NCBI RefSeq assembly: GCF_003182095.1
Contig: NZ_QGTJ01000006.1
Span: 1-64,000 of the forward strand
Direction of reading: 5' to 3'
DNA: 64,000 nt
Source: Plasticicumulans acidivorans
GTDB lineage: Bacteria; Pseudomonadota; Gammaproteobacteria; Competibacterales; Competibacteraceae
The notes under the pieces are model-generated. The model had not been told where the DNA came from. It saw nothing but the letters and a program-made list of their open reading frames with translations, and ran no database searches. The position numbers were made by a program, and so were the translations under genes. Of the stretch, positions 18,352 through 28,183 are shown in pieces. Each line of letters opens with the position of its first letter. Position 1 is the first letter of the stretch.

Positions 18352-18987
18352 TCAGGATGCGGCAATCGCGCCGCGGATGCCCTCGATCAGCATCTGCACG
18401 CCGATCACCGCGAGGATCAGCCCCATCAGCCGGCTGACGACCTTGATCGCGTTGCGGCCGAGGAAGCGGATCAGCGAGTCGCTGCCGAGAAAGGCGATCA
18501 GGCACAGCATGCAGACCAGCGCCAGCGCGGCGAGCACGCGGATGGTGGCCGGCAGCGTGGCCTCGGCGGCGAAATTCATCGCCGTGGCCAGGGTGCCGGG
18601 GCCGGCGAGCAGCGGCAGCGCCAGCGGCGTGATCCAGATGTCGACGGCGGCGTTGCGGCTCTGCTCGTTGTCCTCGCTGCTGGGGTGGCGCACGCTCGAT
18701 GCCTGCCCCTGCAGCATGTGATAGCCGACCAGGCCGACCAGCAGGCCGCCGGCGATGCGAAACGCCGGCAGCGTGATGCCGAAGGCGGCAAAGATCTCGC
18801 GGCCGAGCAGCGCAAACGCGGCGGCGATGACGAAGGCGAGCAGCACCGCCCGCCAGGCGACCTGACGGCGCGTGGCCGGGTCGAGCTCATCGGTCAGGCC
18901 GACGAACATCGGCGCGTTGGCGATCGGATTCATGATCGCGAAGAAGGCCATGAACACGGTCGTGAAGTGGATGGTGGCGTTTTCCAT
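18352..18987 (-). CDS. MarC-family integral membrane protein
   Basis: A 211-residue protein with six predicted membrane segments and the family motif FFAIMNPIANAPMFVGLT near the N-terminus. Other typical parts are RIAGGLLVGLVGYHMLQG, WITPLALPLLAGPGTLATAM and LIRFLGRNAIKVVSRLMGLILAVIGVQMLIEGI. MarC proteins (NAAT family) sit in the inner membrane, with amino acid transport proposed for some. The start at MENATIHFTTV fits the family; the longer frame upstream has no support. It lies 28 bp downstream of the PQQ-type dehydrogenase on the same strand. Confidence 0.9.
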   Translation of the reverse strand: MENATIHFTTVFMAFFAIMNPIANAPMFVGLTDELDPATRRQVAWRAVLLAFVIAAAFALLGREIFAAFGITLPAFRIAGGLLVGLVGYHMLQGQASSVRHPSSEDNEQSRNAAVDIWITPLALPLLAGPGTLATAMNFAAEATLPATIRVLAALALVCMLCLIAFLGSDSLIRFLGRNAIKVVSRLMGLILAVIGVQMLIEGIRGAIAAS

Positions 18988-19015
18988 GCTCTGATCTCTG
19001 GATGCGGTGCGGATT

Positions 19016-20335
19016 TCAATGCCCCTGCGCCGTGACCCGCCAGACGCTGTTGCCGACGTCATCGGCGACCAGCAGCGCGCCGCGGGCGTCGATGGCGACG
19101 CCGACCGGGCGGCCGTAGGCGACGTCACCGTGGCGGAAGCCGCCGAGCACGTCCAGTGGCATGCCGGCGGGGCGGCCGTCGCGGAAGGGCACGAAAATCA
19201 CCTTGTAGCCGCTCGGCGGTTCGCGGTTCCACGAGCCGTGCTGGCCGACGAAGGCTCCCTCGCGATAGGCGTCCGGCAGCAGCGGCCCGCCGGTGGCGAA
19301 GGCCAGACCGAGCGAGGCGGTGTGGGCGCCGAGCGCGTAATCCGGGACGATCGCCCGGGCGACCAGATCCGGGCGCGGCGGCTCGACGCGGCTGTCGACG
19401 TGCTGGCCGTAGTAGCTGTACGGCCAGCCGTAGAAGCCGCCGTCGCGCACCGAGGTCAGGTAATCCGGCACCAGATCGCTGCCGAGCAGATCGCGCTCGT
19501 TGACCGTGGTCCACAGCACGCCGCTGTGCGGCTCCCAGGCCAGGCCGTTGGGATTGCGCAGGCCCGAGGCGAACACCCGCGTGCGGCCGCTGGCACGGTC
19601 GATGGCGAGGATCGCCGCGCGCTGTGTTTCGGCTTCGAGGCCGTTCTCGCCGACGTTGCTGTTCGAGCCGACGCTGACGTAGAGCGTGCGCCCGTCGCGG
19701 CTGGCCAGCACGTTCTTGGTCCAGTGGTGATTGCGTGCCCCGGCCGGCAGTTCGGCGAGACGCTCGCCGGGCGCGTCGATGTGCGTCTGCCCGTCGCGGT
19801 AGGGAAAGCGCAGCAGCGCGTCGGTGTCGGCGACGTAGAAGTCGTTGTCGACCAGCGCCATGCCGAAGGGCGAATGCAGGCCGGCGAGGAACACTGTGCG
19901 CAGTTCCGGCCGGCCGTCGCCGTCGGCATCGCGCAGCAGCGTGATGCGCTCGGCGCTCGGCGTCGCACTGCCGGCGCGGCGCATGAACCAGCGCGTGATC
20001 AGCGCCTGCAGGCCGCCGGCGCGCTCGCGCACGGGGGCGTCGGTTTCGGCGACCAGCACGTCACCGTTGGGCAGCACGTACAGCCAGCGCGGATGCTGCA
20101 GGCCGTCGGCGAAGCGCTGCACCGCCAGCCCCGGCGCCGCGCTCGGTGTGATCCCGGCGGGCCAGCCGCTGGCGCGGGCGAGGTCGACGGTGGGCAGCAG
20201 GGTTTGCTGCGGCGGCGGCAGCTGCGGGCTCGGACCGAAGCCGGCGGATTCGGGCAGCGTGGCGACTTCGCCGCAGGCGGCGAGCAGGGCGGTGCAGGCC
20301 CACAGCGTGCGGGTGCGGAGGGTGAGGCGGGCCAT
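19016..20335 (-). CDS. PQQ-dependent sugar dehydrogenase-like lipoprotein
   Basis: A 439-residue beta-propeller protein of the soluble glucose/sorbosone dehydrogenase family. The N-terminus has a lipobox (LLAAC), so it should be lipid-anchored in the periplasm. Family signs include [53 protein letters not shown] and [21 protein letters not shown]. It likely oxidises a sugar or aldose with PQQ and Ca2+. The substrate is unknown. Confidence 0.88.
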   Translation of the reverse strand: MARLTLRTRTLWACTALLAACGEVATLPESAGFGPSPQLPPPQQTLLPTVDLARASGWPAGITPSAAPGLAVQRFADGLQHPRWLYVLPNGDVLVAETDAPVRERAGGLQALITRWFMRRAGSATPSAERITLLRDADGDGRPELRTVFLAGLHSPFGMALVDNDFYVADTDALLRFPYRDGQTHIDAPGERLAELPAGARNHHWTKNVLASRDGRTLYVSVGSNSNVGENGLEAETQRAAILAIDRASGRTRVFASGLRNPNGLAWEPHSGVLWTTVNERDLLGSDLVPDYLTSVRDGGFYGWPYSYYGQHVDSRVEPPRPDLVARAIVPDYALGAHTASLGLAFATGGPLLPDAYREGAFVGQHGSWNREPPSGYKVIFVPFRDGRPAGMPLDVLGGFRHGDVAYGRPVGVAIDARGALLVADDVGNSVWRVTAQGH

Positions 20336-20718
20336 GGCGGGTACCTCGCGGCGGCGCAGAGTGGCGGACGGTACCCCGCAGTCTGGCTCAGCGGGCGGGC
20401 GTTCCGCGGCGCTGACGTGCTGCGAGCGCGCGGTGGCGGCCCGTATGCCCGTGGCCGGCGGCGCCTGTCACTGCCCTGTTAACTTCCCTCCATAGACTGG
20501 ATTCCGCCCGGATTTCCGTACCTTGGCGCGCTGGCCGCGGACTGCGCGGGCAGACCGCGGGTACAGCCTGCCGGCGTTGTCGGCACGGCCGGGGGCAGCG
20601 TGCCCGCCGCGCGCCGGCGATACACGGAGCCGGGCGAACCGCCGGCCGACGCCTTGCGCGCTGCGGCCGGCGTCATCCAACGAGCCGGGCATGAAGCCCG
20701 CGACCAGGAGTCTTGGTG
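20336..20718. other. 383-bp divergent intergenic region
   Basis: It holds the candidate Pho box at 20465 and, on the minus strand, the leader of the dehydrogenase gene. Open frames that cross it lack gene-like features. The part from about 20500 to 20700 is very GC-rich and would form the pit 5' leader. Confidence 0.6.
20465..20498 (+). promoter_or_regulatory. candidate Pho box and -10 upstream of pit
   Basis: CTGTCAC-TGCC-CTGTTAA fits the PhoB repeat pattern CTGTCAY-N4-CTGTCAY (7/7 and 5/7). A TAGACT that could serve as -10 starts exactly 10 bp after it. The box is 237 bp upstream of the start codon, so a long leader is implied. Confidence 0.45.
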
Positions 20719-22323
20719 ATGTCCACGCCTGCCCCGTCGGCCTCGATGCCGACGCCCGGTTTCGCCGGTATTTCCGGTTTCAGCCTGTTCTTCGGCGTGC
20801 TGCTGTGCGCGATGACGGCGTATTTCATGTACTGGGGTCTCGGCTACACCGGCGAGAACCACACGACGCTGTTCATTCTGGCCACGCTGTTCGGCGTGTT
20901 CATGGCCTTCAACATCGGCGGCAACGACGTCGCCAATTCCTTCGGTACCAGCGTCGGTGCCGGCACGCTGACGATCAAGCAGGCGCTGCTGGTGGCGGCG
21001 GTGTTCGAGGTCAGCGGTGCGGTGATCGCCGGCGGCGAGGTGACGGCGACCATCCGCGGCGGCATCGTCGATCTCTCGCGCATGAGCGTCGAGCCGATGC
21101 AGTTCGTCTACATCATGATGTCGGCTCTGCTGGCGGCGGCGTTCTGGCTGCTGTACGCGACCAAGAAGGGCTATCCGGTGTCGACGACGCACTCGATCGT
21201 CGGCGCCATCGTCGGCAGCTCGATCACGCTCGGCGTCATCCTCAGCGGTGCCGATACCGCGTTTGCGCTGGTGCAGTGGAACAAGATCGGCGAGATCGCC
21301 GTTTCCTGGGTGCTGTCGCCGGTGCTTGGCGGCATCGTTTCCTATCTGCTGTTCGCGCAGATCAAAAAGCACGTGCTCAGCTACAACGACGACGCCGAGG
21401 CGCAGCTGCGCTCGATCCGCGAGGAAAAGCTCGCGCTCAAGCATCGCCACAAGGAAGCCTTCGAGCGCCTGAGCGAGATCCAGCAGATTTCCTATACCCA
21501 GACGATGGCGCGTGACGTGCAGGTGATGACCGACCGCGACTTCCACCCCGAGGATCTGGAGTCCGAGTACTACAAGGGCCTGCACGCGATCGAGCAGAAG
21601 CGCAGCGAGATCGCCGCGCACCGCGCGCTGGAAAACTGGGTGCCGCTGATCGCCGCACTGGGCGCGATGATCATTTCCTCGATGCTGCTGTTCAAAGGTC
21701 TCAAGCACGCCAACCTCGGCCTGAGCACGCTGCACAACTACCTGATCATGGGCATGGTCGGCGCCGGCGTGTGGATGGCGACCTTCATCTTCGCCAAGAC
21801 CATGAAGAGCGAATCGCTCGGCCGCTCGACCTTCCTGATGTTCAGCTGGATGCAGGTGTTCACCGCCTCGGGCTTCGCCTTCAGCCACGGCTCGAACGAC
21901 ATCGCCAACGCCATCGGCCCGTTCGCGGCGATCCTCGACGTGCTGCGCACCGGCGAGGTCGGCTCGCAGGCGGCGGTGCCCGGCGTGGCGATGCTGACCT
22001 TCGGTATCGCGCTGATCGTCGGCCTGTGGTTCATCGGCAAGGAAGTCATCGCCACCGTCGGCCACAACCTGACGCAGATGCATCCGGCCTCGGGCTTCTC
22101 CGCCGAGCTGTCGGCCGCCGCGGTGGTGATGCTGGCCTCGCTGATGGGCCTGCCGGTGTCGAGCACGCACATCCTCATCGGCGCCGTGCTCGGCATCGGG
22201 CTGGTCAATCATCAGACCAACTGGGAGCTGATGAAGCCGATCGCGCTGGCCTGGGTCATCACCCTGCCGGCCGCCGCGATCCTCAGCGCCATCACCTTCA
22301 TGGGTCTGCGCGCGCTGTTCTGA
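20719..22323 (+). CDS. Pit-family inorganic phosphate transporter
   Basis: A 534-residue inner-membrane permease of the PiT family. Both duplicated signature blocks are present: [22 protein letters not shown] near the N-terminus and [17 protein letters not shown] near residue 400. The matching repeats are [18 protein letters not shown] and [21 protein letters not shown] hydrophilic loop of about 110 residues divides the halves. It imports phosphate, possibly as a metal-phosphate complex, by proton or sodium symport. The ATG at 20719 follows AGGAG. Confidence 0.95.
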   Translation: MSTPAPSASMPTPGFAGISGFSLFFGVLLCAMTAYFMYWGLGYTGENHTTLFILATLFGVFMAFNIGGNDVANSFGTSVGAGTLTIKQALLVAAVFEVSGAVIAGGEVTATIRGGIVDLSRMSVEPMQFVYIMMSALLAAAFWLLYATKKGYPVSTTHSIVGAIVGSSITLGVILSGADTAFALVQWNKIGEIAVSWVLSPVLGGIVSYLLFAQIKKHVLSYNDDAEAQLRSIREEKLALKHRHKEAFERLSEIQQISYTQTMARDVQVMTDRDFHPEDLESEYYKGLHAIEQKRSEIAAHRALENWVPLIAALGAMIISSMLLFKGLKHANLGLSTLHNYLIMGMVGAGVWMATFIFAKTMKSESLGRSTFLMFSWMQVFTASGFAFSHGSNDIANAIGPFAAILDVLRTGEVGSQAAVPGVAMLTFGIALIVGLWFIGKEVIATVGHNLTQMHPASGFSAELSAAAVVMLASLMGLPVSSTHILIGAVLGIGLVNHQTNWELMKPIALAWVITLPAAAILSAITFMGLRALF

Positions 22324-22399
22324 GTCGCTGCTCGGCGGCGGACTGCCCACCGCCGCCGATCGCCGCCATACTCGGCGGCCCGTCCGCCGAGTGCCTGCG

Positions 22400-23188
22400 A
22401 TGTCCGAGCTGTTCCGCGATCCGGCGCTGCCGTGCGTCGAGGCGCGCCGCGCCTGCCGCACGCGTGCCTGCTATCTGCCGCATTCGCACCCGAGCGTATC
22501 GATCGGCGTCGTCGATGCCGGCGCCAGCGTCTTCAGCAGCGGCGGCCGGCGGGTCGCGCTGGCGCCCGGTGCGCTGGTGATGGTGCCGGCCGACTGCGTG
22601 CACGCCTGCAATCCGCTGCCCGGCGGCGCCTGGAGTTACCAGATGCTGCATCTGCAGGCCGACTGGTTCGCTGCCGAGCTGGCCGCCTGCGGGGCGCCAT
22701 TGCCGATGGTGGCGATGCTGAACCAGGCGCCGCAGGCGTATGCCGCCTTCTGTGCGCTGAACGCCTGCCTGTTCTCCGCCGCGAGTGTGGCCGACAAGAC
22801 CGCGGCCCTGCGCGACTTCGTCGCCAGCGGCCTGTGGCGTGGCGCGCCACTGCCGGCGCGGGCCTGGCCGACGGCCGGCAACCGCCTGGAGCGGGTGCGC
22901 CGCCTGCTGCTCGATGATCCGGCGAACGCCGCCTCACTCGCCGAGCTGGCGGCGCTGGCCGGCATGAGCCGGCATCACTTCCTGCGGGCCTTCCGGGCCG
23001 AGACCGGGCTGACCCCGCATGCCTTCCGCCTCGATGCCCGCATCAACCGCGCTCGCGCCCTGCTGCGCCGCGGCGCGGCGCTCGCCGAGCTGGCGCAGGC
23101 GCTCGGTTTTGCCGATCAGGCGCACTTTCAGCGCGCCTTCAAGGCGCGCGTGGCACTGACTCCGGGGCGTTACCGCGGGCGGCGCTGA
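22400..23188 (+). CDS. AraC-family transcriptional regulator
   Basis: A 262-residue regulator with an N-terminal cupin-like sensing domain (LPHSHPSVSIGVVDAG, LAPGALVMVPADCVHACN) and a C-terminal AraC DNA-binding domain with two helix-turn-helix units (SLAELAALAGMSRHHFLRAFRAETGLTPHAF and LAELAQALGFADQAHFQRAFKARVALTPGRYR). Regulators of this type often control a nearby LysE exporter, which lies about 1 kb downstream past an SDR gene on the other strand. A GTG 9 bp upstream is an alternative start. Confidence 0.9.
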   Translation: MSELFRDPALPCVEARRACRTRACYLPHSHPSVSIGVVDAGASVFSSGGRRVALAPGALVMVPADCVHACNPLPGGAWSYQMLHLQADWFAAELAACGAPLPMVAMLNQAPQAYAAFCALNACLFSAASVADKTAALRDFVASGLWRGAPLPARAWPTAGNRLERVRRLLLDDPANAASLAELAALAGMSRHHFLRAFRAETGLTPHAFRLDARINRARALLRRGAALAELAQALGFADQAHFQRAFKARVALTPGRYRGRR

Positions 23189-23194
23189 AACCGC

Positions 23195-23986
<792 letters not shown>

Positions 23987-24179
23987 GGCAGAAGTCCTCG
24001 GGTGGTGAAACGGCCTGTTCCGAGCCGCTGACTGCCGGTCGCCGGCGGCGGTTCCGCATGGCGGGCGCGGTGGCATGGATGGCGGCTGTGCAGCAGCGCA
24101 TGGCCGGCAATTTCCTTCAATACGCCGGCGCCGCGGCTGCCGACACTGCCGCTCCTGGGTACGAGGTGAGGAGTGGATC

Positions 24180-24794
24180 ATGCAGTGGCAGCAGTTCCTG
24201 ATGGTGGCCGGCGCGCATTTCCTGGCGCTGCTCAGCCCGGGGCCGGATTTTCTGTTGATCGTGCGCAGCGCCCTGGCCGGCGGCTGGCGCCGCGCCGGCG
24301 CGGTGTGCTGCGGGGTGGCGCTGGCCAACGCCGTGTTCATCGCGCTGGCCATCGGCGGCATTGCGCTGCTGCGCGCCGATACGCCGGCGTTTCGCTGGGT
24401 GCAGTGGGCCGGCGGCGCCTATCTGGCCTATCTCGGCGTGCGCCTGCTCGGCAGCCGCTCGCGGCTCGATGTCGACGCGCTGGGCGGCGCGGCGAGCGGC
24501 AGCGGCCTGCTCGGCGGCCTGCTCTCGGCGCTGCTCAATCCGAAGAACGCACTGTTCTACGCCAGCCTGTTCTCGCTGCTCGCCGGCAGCGCCACGCCGT
24601 TCGCCGTGCAGTGTGCCTATGGCGTGTGGATGTTCGGCGTGGTGCTGGCCTGGGACCTGGCGCTCGCCGCGCTGATCGGCCACCCGGCGATCGTCGCCCG
24701 CTGCGCTCGCCACCTGCACCAGGTCGAGCGGCTGACCGGCGGCCTGCTGCTGATGCTGGCGCTGGCGGTGTTCGCAGCGAGCGTGCCGCACTGA
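24180..24794 (+). CDS. LysE/RhtB-family amino acid exporter
   Basis: A 204-residue membrane protein with the family N-terminus FLALLSPGPDFLLIVRSALAGGWRRAGAVCCGVALAN and the later block GLLSALLNPKNALFYASLFSLL. About six membrane segments are expected. These proteins export amino acids or their analogues. The ATG follows GAGGTGAGGAGTGGATC. The AraC regulator upstream may control it. Confidence 0.92.
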   Translation: MQWQQFLMVAGAHFLALLSPGPDFLLIVRSALAGGWRRAGAVCCGVALANAVFIALAIGGIALLRADTPAFRWVQWAGGAYLAYLGVRLLGSRSRLDVDALGGAASGSGLLGGLLSALLNPKNALFYASLFSLLAGSATPFAVQCAYGVWMFGVVLAWDLALAALIGHPAIVARCARHLHQVERLTGGLLLMLALAVFAASVPH

Positions 24795-24803
24795 GGCGGC
24801 GGC

Positions 24804-26027
24804 TCAGAAGCCTTCCATGCCGGGCGGCGCCTTCGACCAGGGGTAGCCGGCCTTGGCCATGCGATAGCCCAGAGCGTAGAGCTCGTTCATGTAGACCGGG
24901 TCGAAGGCTTCTTTGAGCGGCGCGTCGAAGCTGTCCGGTATGTAGGCGAGGTTGTAGTCGAGGCCGTCGCGCTTGGCGCTGATGTACATCCGGTACATGT
25001 CGCCAAAGCCCTGCGTGCGGATCAGCGACGACACCGAGCGCCCGGCGATCTCCGGCAGCCAGGGCTCGACGCCCTGCCAGTCGGCCTGCAGCTTGGCGTT
25101 GCGGATGATGTAGGCGTGCGGCGCGCCGGGGACTTTCAGCGCCTGCGTGATCTTCTTCCAGTCCAGACCCACCGGGTAGAGGAACACCTGCGTCGCGGTG
25201 CCGCCGTCGACGTGCATTTCATCGTAGGTCTGGCCGTTCGCCGTCACCGGGATGTAGACCGGCGGGAACACGCCGGGGATCGAGGCCGAGGCCAGCATGA
25301 CGTTGCGGATCAGCTCGATCGCCCCCGGCTGGCCGCTGGCGGCGATGGCGCCGATGTTCCAGATCACCGGCCGGGCGACGTCGAGATTGACGGTGCCGAT
25401 GAACAGCCGCCGGCCGCCGTTGTGGGCCGCGGCGATTTCCTCGACCACCTCCGGCGTGACGTAGGAGGCGATCTTGGCGCGCAGCAGGCGGGTGTCGGCG
25501 AGCGATTCACCGAAGATCGCCGAGATGTACGGATGACGCTCGATCAGGTCCTTGGTGGCGTTCTGCGTGTAGACCTCTTTGAGCACGTAGTCGTACTTCG
25601 GACCGAGGAAGGCGAACGGCGCACTCAGCGCGCCGGTGCTGATGCCGGTGACGATGTTGAACGCGGGGCGCGTGCCGGCATCGCTCCAGCCGTTGAGCAG
25701 GCCGGCGCCGAAGGCACCGTCCGGGCCGCCGCCGGAGATCGCCAGGTAGTTGTGCGGCTTGGCGTAGGAGGCGGCGAAGGTCTTGCGCAGCTCCTCGGGG
25801 CTCAGCCTGGCCACGATCGGAATCCAGGCCGGCGTCTCGTCGCCCCAGATGCGGGCGTTGGCGATGCCCGGTATTTCGGCCATGGCGGTCATGTCTTTGG
25901 GGACCGGGTGGCGCAGTGCCTGGCTGGCGCAGCCCGCCAGCACAACGAGCAGCACGGCGGCGGAGGCGCGGCAGAGCCGGGCGGCATCGCGCACGCGGCG
26001 CGACAGCGGATTCAGCGGATCGGGCAT
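24804..26027 (-). CDS. patatin-like phospholipase lipoprotein
   Basis: A 407-residue protein with a lipobox signal (LLVVLAGCAS) and a patatin domain. The oxyanion loop is SGGGPDGAFGAGLL, the nucleophile elbow is GISTG with the catalytic Ser, and the Asp of the dyad is in HVDGGTATQVF. It is probably an outer-membrane or periplasmic lipid acyl hydrolase. It is a single gene convergent with the LysE exporter. The 209 bp upstream hold no gene. Confidence 0.92.
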   Translation of the reverse strand: MPDPLNPLSRRVRDAARLCRASAAVLLVVLAGCASQALRHPVPKDMTAMAEIPGIANARIWGDETPAWIPIVARLSPEELRKTFAASYAKPHNYLAISGGGPDGAFGAGLLNGWSDAGTRPAFNIVTGISTGALSAPFAFLGPKYDYVLKEVYTQNATKDLIERHPYISAIFGESLADTRLLRAKIASYVTPEVVEEIAAAHNGGRRLFIGTVNLDVARPVIWNIGAIAASGQPGAIELIRNVMLASASIPGVFPPVYIPVTANGQTYDEMHVDGGTATQVFLYPVGLDWKKITQALKVPGAPHAYIIRNAKLQADWQGVEPWLPEIAGRSVSSLIRTQGFGDMYRMYISAKRDGLDYNLAYIPDSFDAPLKEAFDPVYMNELYALGYRMAKAGYPWSKAPPGMEGF

Positions 26028-26236
26028 GGTGGAGCGGACTCCTGGGCAGGGGCGGACGGGACCGCGCGGCGAAGTGTAGGCAGGCCGCATGTCAGCTGCT
26101 GTCACCGCTTCGCGAAGCGCGTTCGTCTGTCCCCGGCTGCCGCTGTCGGCGCGGTATCGCGCGCTTAAGCGGCAGAGGGCCACAGCGGCCACGGCCCGAT
26201 GGCGTGGCCGCTGCGGCAGGGGCTCAGCGCCGCGGC

Positions 26237-26929
26237 TTATTCGAAGTACGCGTCTTCGAGCAGCATGTCCTCATAGAACGCGCCAAACGTGCCGGCGGCG
26301 TTGCGGATGTGGATTTCGAGCACCCAGAGCTGGCGTGCGGGCGTGAACTCGACCTCGGCCAGTGGCCCGTGGTGAATCGCCGCGTGCGGAAAATCGGCGA
26401 TGCGATGCCCGGACAGATCCATGTTCAACGTCCAGCCGCGCTGCTCGGCAGCGGCTACGGCAAAGGCGTACAGCGCCCTGCCGCTGGCCTGCGTCGCCAG
26501 CCAGTGGCGGCGGGTCTCATGGAAGATGTCGCGGGCATCGCGGGCGCAGCGGGCAAGCTCGGCATTGCTGCCGGTGGTGAAGGTGTCGCCGCCGTCGCCT
26601 TCCCACTGCTGCCAGGTCGGGCCGATATCGATCAGGAAGATATCGTCGTCGCCGAGCACGACGCCCGGTTCCGAGGGCGCGCCGAAGGTCTTGGTGGTGT
26701 TGCGGCCGAAACGCACGTAGACGTCGTGCCAGCCGCGCAGCATGCCTTTGTCGGCGAGGAGATCCTTGGCCATGTCGACGGCGTCTTCCTCGATCATGCC
26801 CGGGCGCACGGCGGCGGCGATCTGCTGAATCGCTTCGCGCGTCAGGGCACGCACGAACATCATTTTCTCTGTATCGAAATGCGGTCCGACCGCTTCCAGT
26901 TCAGCTTGTTGGGAAAGTACTGCGGACAT
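26237..26929 (-). CDS. M24 family metallopeptidase-like protein
   Basis: A 230-residue, compact M24 (pita-bread) domain without the N-terminal creatinase part. Candidate metal ligands are the two Asp in FLIDIGPTW and GDGGDTF, the His in HHGPLAEVEF, and Glu in LWVLEIHIRN and FYEDMLLED. It may be an Xaa-Pro aminopeptidase-like hydrolase acting on small substrates. It lies 52 bp downstream of the 2Fe-2S oxidoreductase and is likely co-transcribed with it, under the divergent MocR regulator. Confidence 0.85.
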   Translation of the reverse strand: MSAVLSQQAELEAVGPHFDTEKMMFVRALTREAIQQIAAAVRPGMIEEDAVDMAKDLLADKGMLRGWHDVYVRFGRNTTKTFGAPSEPGVVLGDDDIFLIDIGPTWQQWEGDGGDTFTTGSNAELARCARDARDIFHETRRHWLATQASGRALYAFAVAAAEQRGWTLNMDLSGHRIADFPHAAIHHGPLAEVEFTPARQLWVLEIHIRNAAGTFGAFYEDMLLEDAYFE

Positions 26930-26981
26930 ATCAACGCTCCAGTGTCAGTCGAGGCGGGAAAAAGGCAGGGACGGCCGAGGC

Positions 26982-28052
26982 TCAGCCGTCCGCGCCGGGA
27001 ATCGTCAGCTGCAGGCCGTCGAGCGCGGCATCGAGCGCGATCTGGCAGGCCAGTCGGTCGAGGGCGCCGCTGGCGGGCAGGGCGCGCAGCAGGCGCTGCT
27101 CGCTGCGTGCGGGGGCGGGTAGCCGCTGGAACTGGTCCGCGCTCAGGCGGATGCGGCAGGTGCCGCAGGACTGCTGGCCGCCGCACACGCCGATCAGCAG
27201 CCGCTCGGCCCGCAGCGCCGTCATCAGCGAACCACTGGCGGCGAGCGCCAGCGCGGTACGGCTGCCGTCGGCGCGCCGGACCTCGATGCGCACCGGCGCG
27301 GCCTGGCTGGGGGCCGGCGCCGGTTCCGAGGGTTCGAACGGGTCGGCATGAAAGCGCGCCGGGTCGAGGCCGCAGTGCGTGCACAGCTGCTGCAGGGCGC
27401 TGCGCACCATCACCGGCGCGCCGCAGGCGTAGACCGTGCCCGCCCGCAGGTCGCGGTGATCGCGCATGGCGATCTCCTGCACGAAGCCGCGTTCGCCCGG
27501 CCAGTGCGCGGACGGCTGGCTCAATACCGGCACGTAGTGAAAGCGCGGTGCGCGGCGGGCCAGCGCCCGCAGTTGATCGTGCAGATACAGGTCCTGCTCG
27601 CTGACGCCGCCCCAGTACAGCCACAGCGGTGCGCCCGGCTGCGGCAGCTGCGCTTCGAGCAGGGCTTTGAGCGGCGCCAGGCCGGTGCCGGTGGCGAGCA
27701 TCAGCACCGGCGCGTCGGCGGCGGTGGCGGGTTGCCAGACGCATTCGCCGAACGGGCCGATGGCTTCGAGGCGGCTGCCGGGACGCAGCGTGCCCTGCGT
27801 CAGCAGCGTCGAGAAACGGCCGCCGGCATGCAGTCGCACATGCAGTTCGAAAGTGCCGTCGTCGCGGCAGGCGCCGGCGTAGGAATACGAGCGGCGGCTG
27901 CCGTCCGCCAGCATCAGGCTGAGGAACTGACCTTCGGCGAAGCGGGCGCGGGCTGGCGGCTGCGCCTGCAGCACGAGGCGCCTGACCTGCGCGGACAGGG
28001 CTTCGATATGGCGGATTTCGACCGCGAACGGCGCGGTGGCGGGACTCGACAT
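26982..28052 (-). CDS. flavin- and 2Fe-2S-dependent NAD(P)H oxidoreductase
   Basis: A 356-residue reductase with the order FAD domain (RRSYSYAGACRDDG; the usual RxYS motif), NAD domain (LMLATGTGLAPLKALLE, VYACGAPVMV) and a C-terminal plant-type 2Fe-2S ferredoxin (CGGQQSCGTCRI plus a later Cys in RLACQIAL). This is the plan of CDP-6-deoxy-glucoseen reductase and oxygenase reductases. It would feed electrons to an oxygenase or similar enzyme that is not encoded next to it. It is divergent from a MocR regulator. Confidence 0.9.
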   Translation of the reverse strand: MSSPATAPFAVEIRHIEALSAQVRRLVLQAQPPARARFAEGQFLSLMLADGSRRSYSYAGACRDDGTFELHVRLHAGGRFSTLLTQGTLRPGSRLEAIGPFGECVWQPATAADAPVLMLATGTGLAPLKALLEAQLPQPGAPLWLYWGGVSEQDLYLHDQLRALARRAPRFHYVPVLSQPSAHWPGERGFVQEIAMRDHRDLRAGTVYACGAPVMVRSALQQLCTHCGLDPARFHADPFEPSEPAPAPSQAAPVRIEVRRADGSRTALALAASGSLMTALRAERLLIGVCGGQQSCGTCRIRLSADQFQRLPAPARSEQRLLRALPASGALDRLACQIALDAALDGLQLTIPGADG

Positions 28053-28104
28053 GGCTGGCTTCGACTCACGGGGCTTATCGGTCCGCGACAGGCTATGAGC
28101 CGGA

Positions 28105-28148
28105 TGGACCCTTGAAACGGTCCAGATACGTAAATCTGACTGGTCCAG
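28105..28148. promoter_or_regulatory. candidate MocR operator cluster
   Basis: Three copies of GGTCCA or its complement lie in the 131-bp divergent gap: TGGACC at 28105-28110, GGTCCAG at 28119-28125 and GGTCCAG at 28142-28148. The last two are direct repeats 23 bp apart. MocR regulators usually bind direct repeats near their own promoter. A fourth, weaker GGTCC is near 28079. Confidence 0.55.
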
Positions 28149-28183
28149 TTGCCGGCTGCCCGGGCCCGCCGTAGGCTGGCGCC

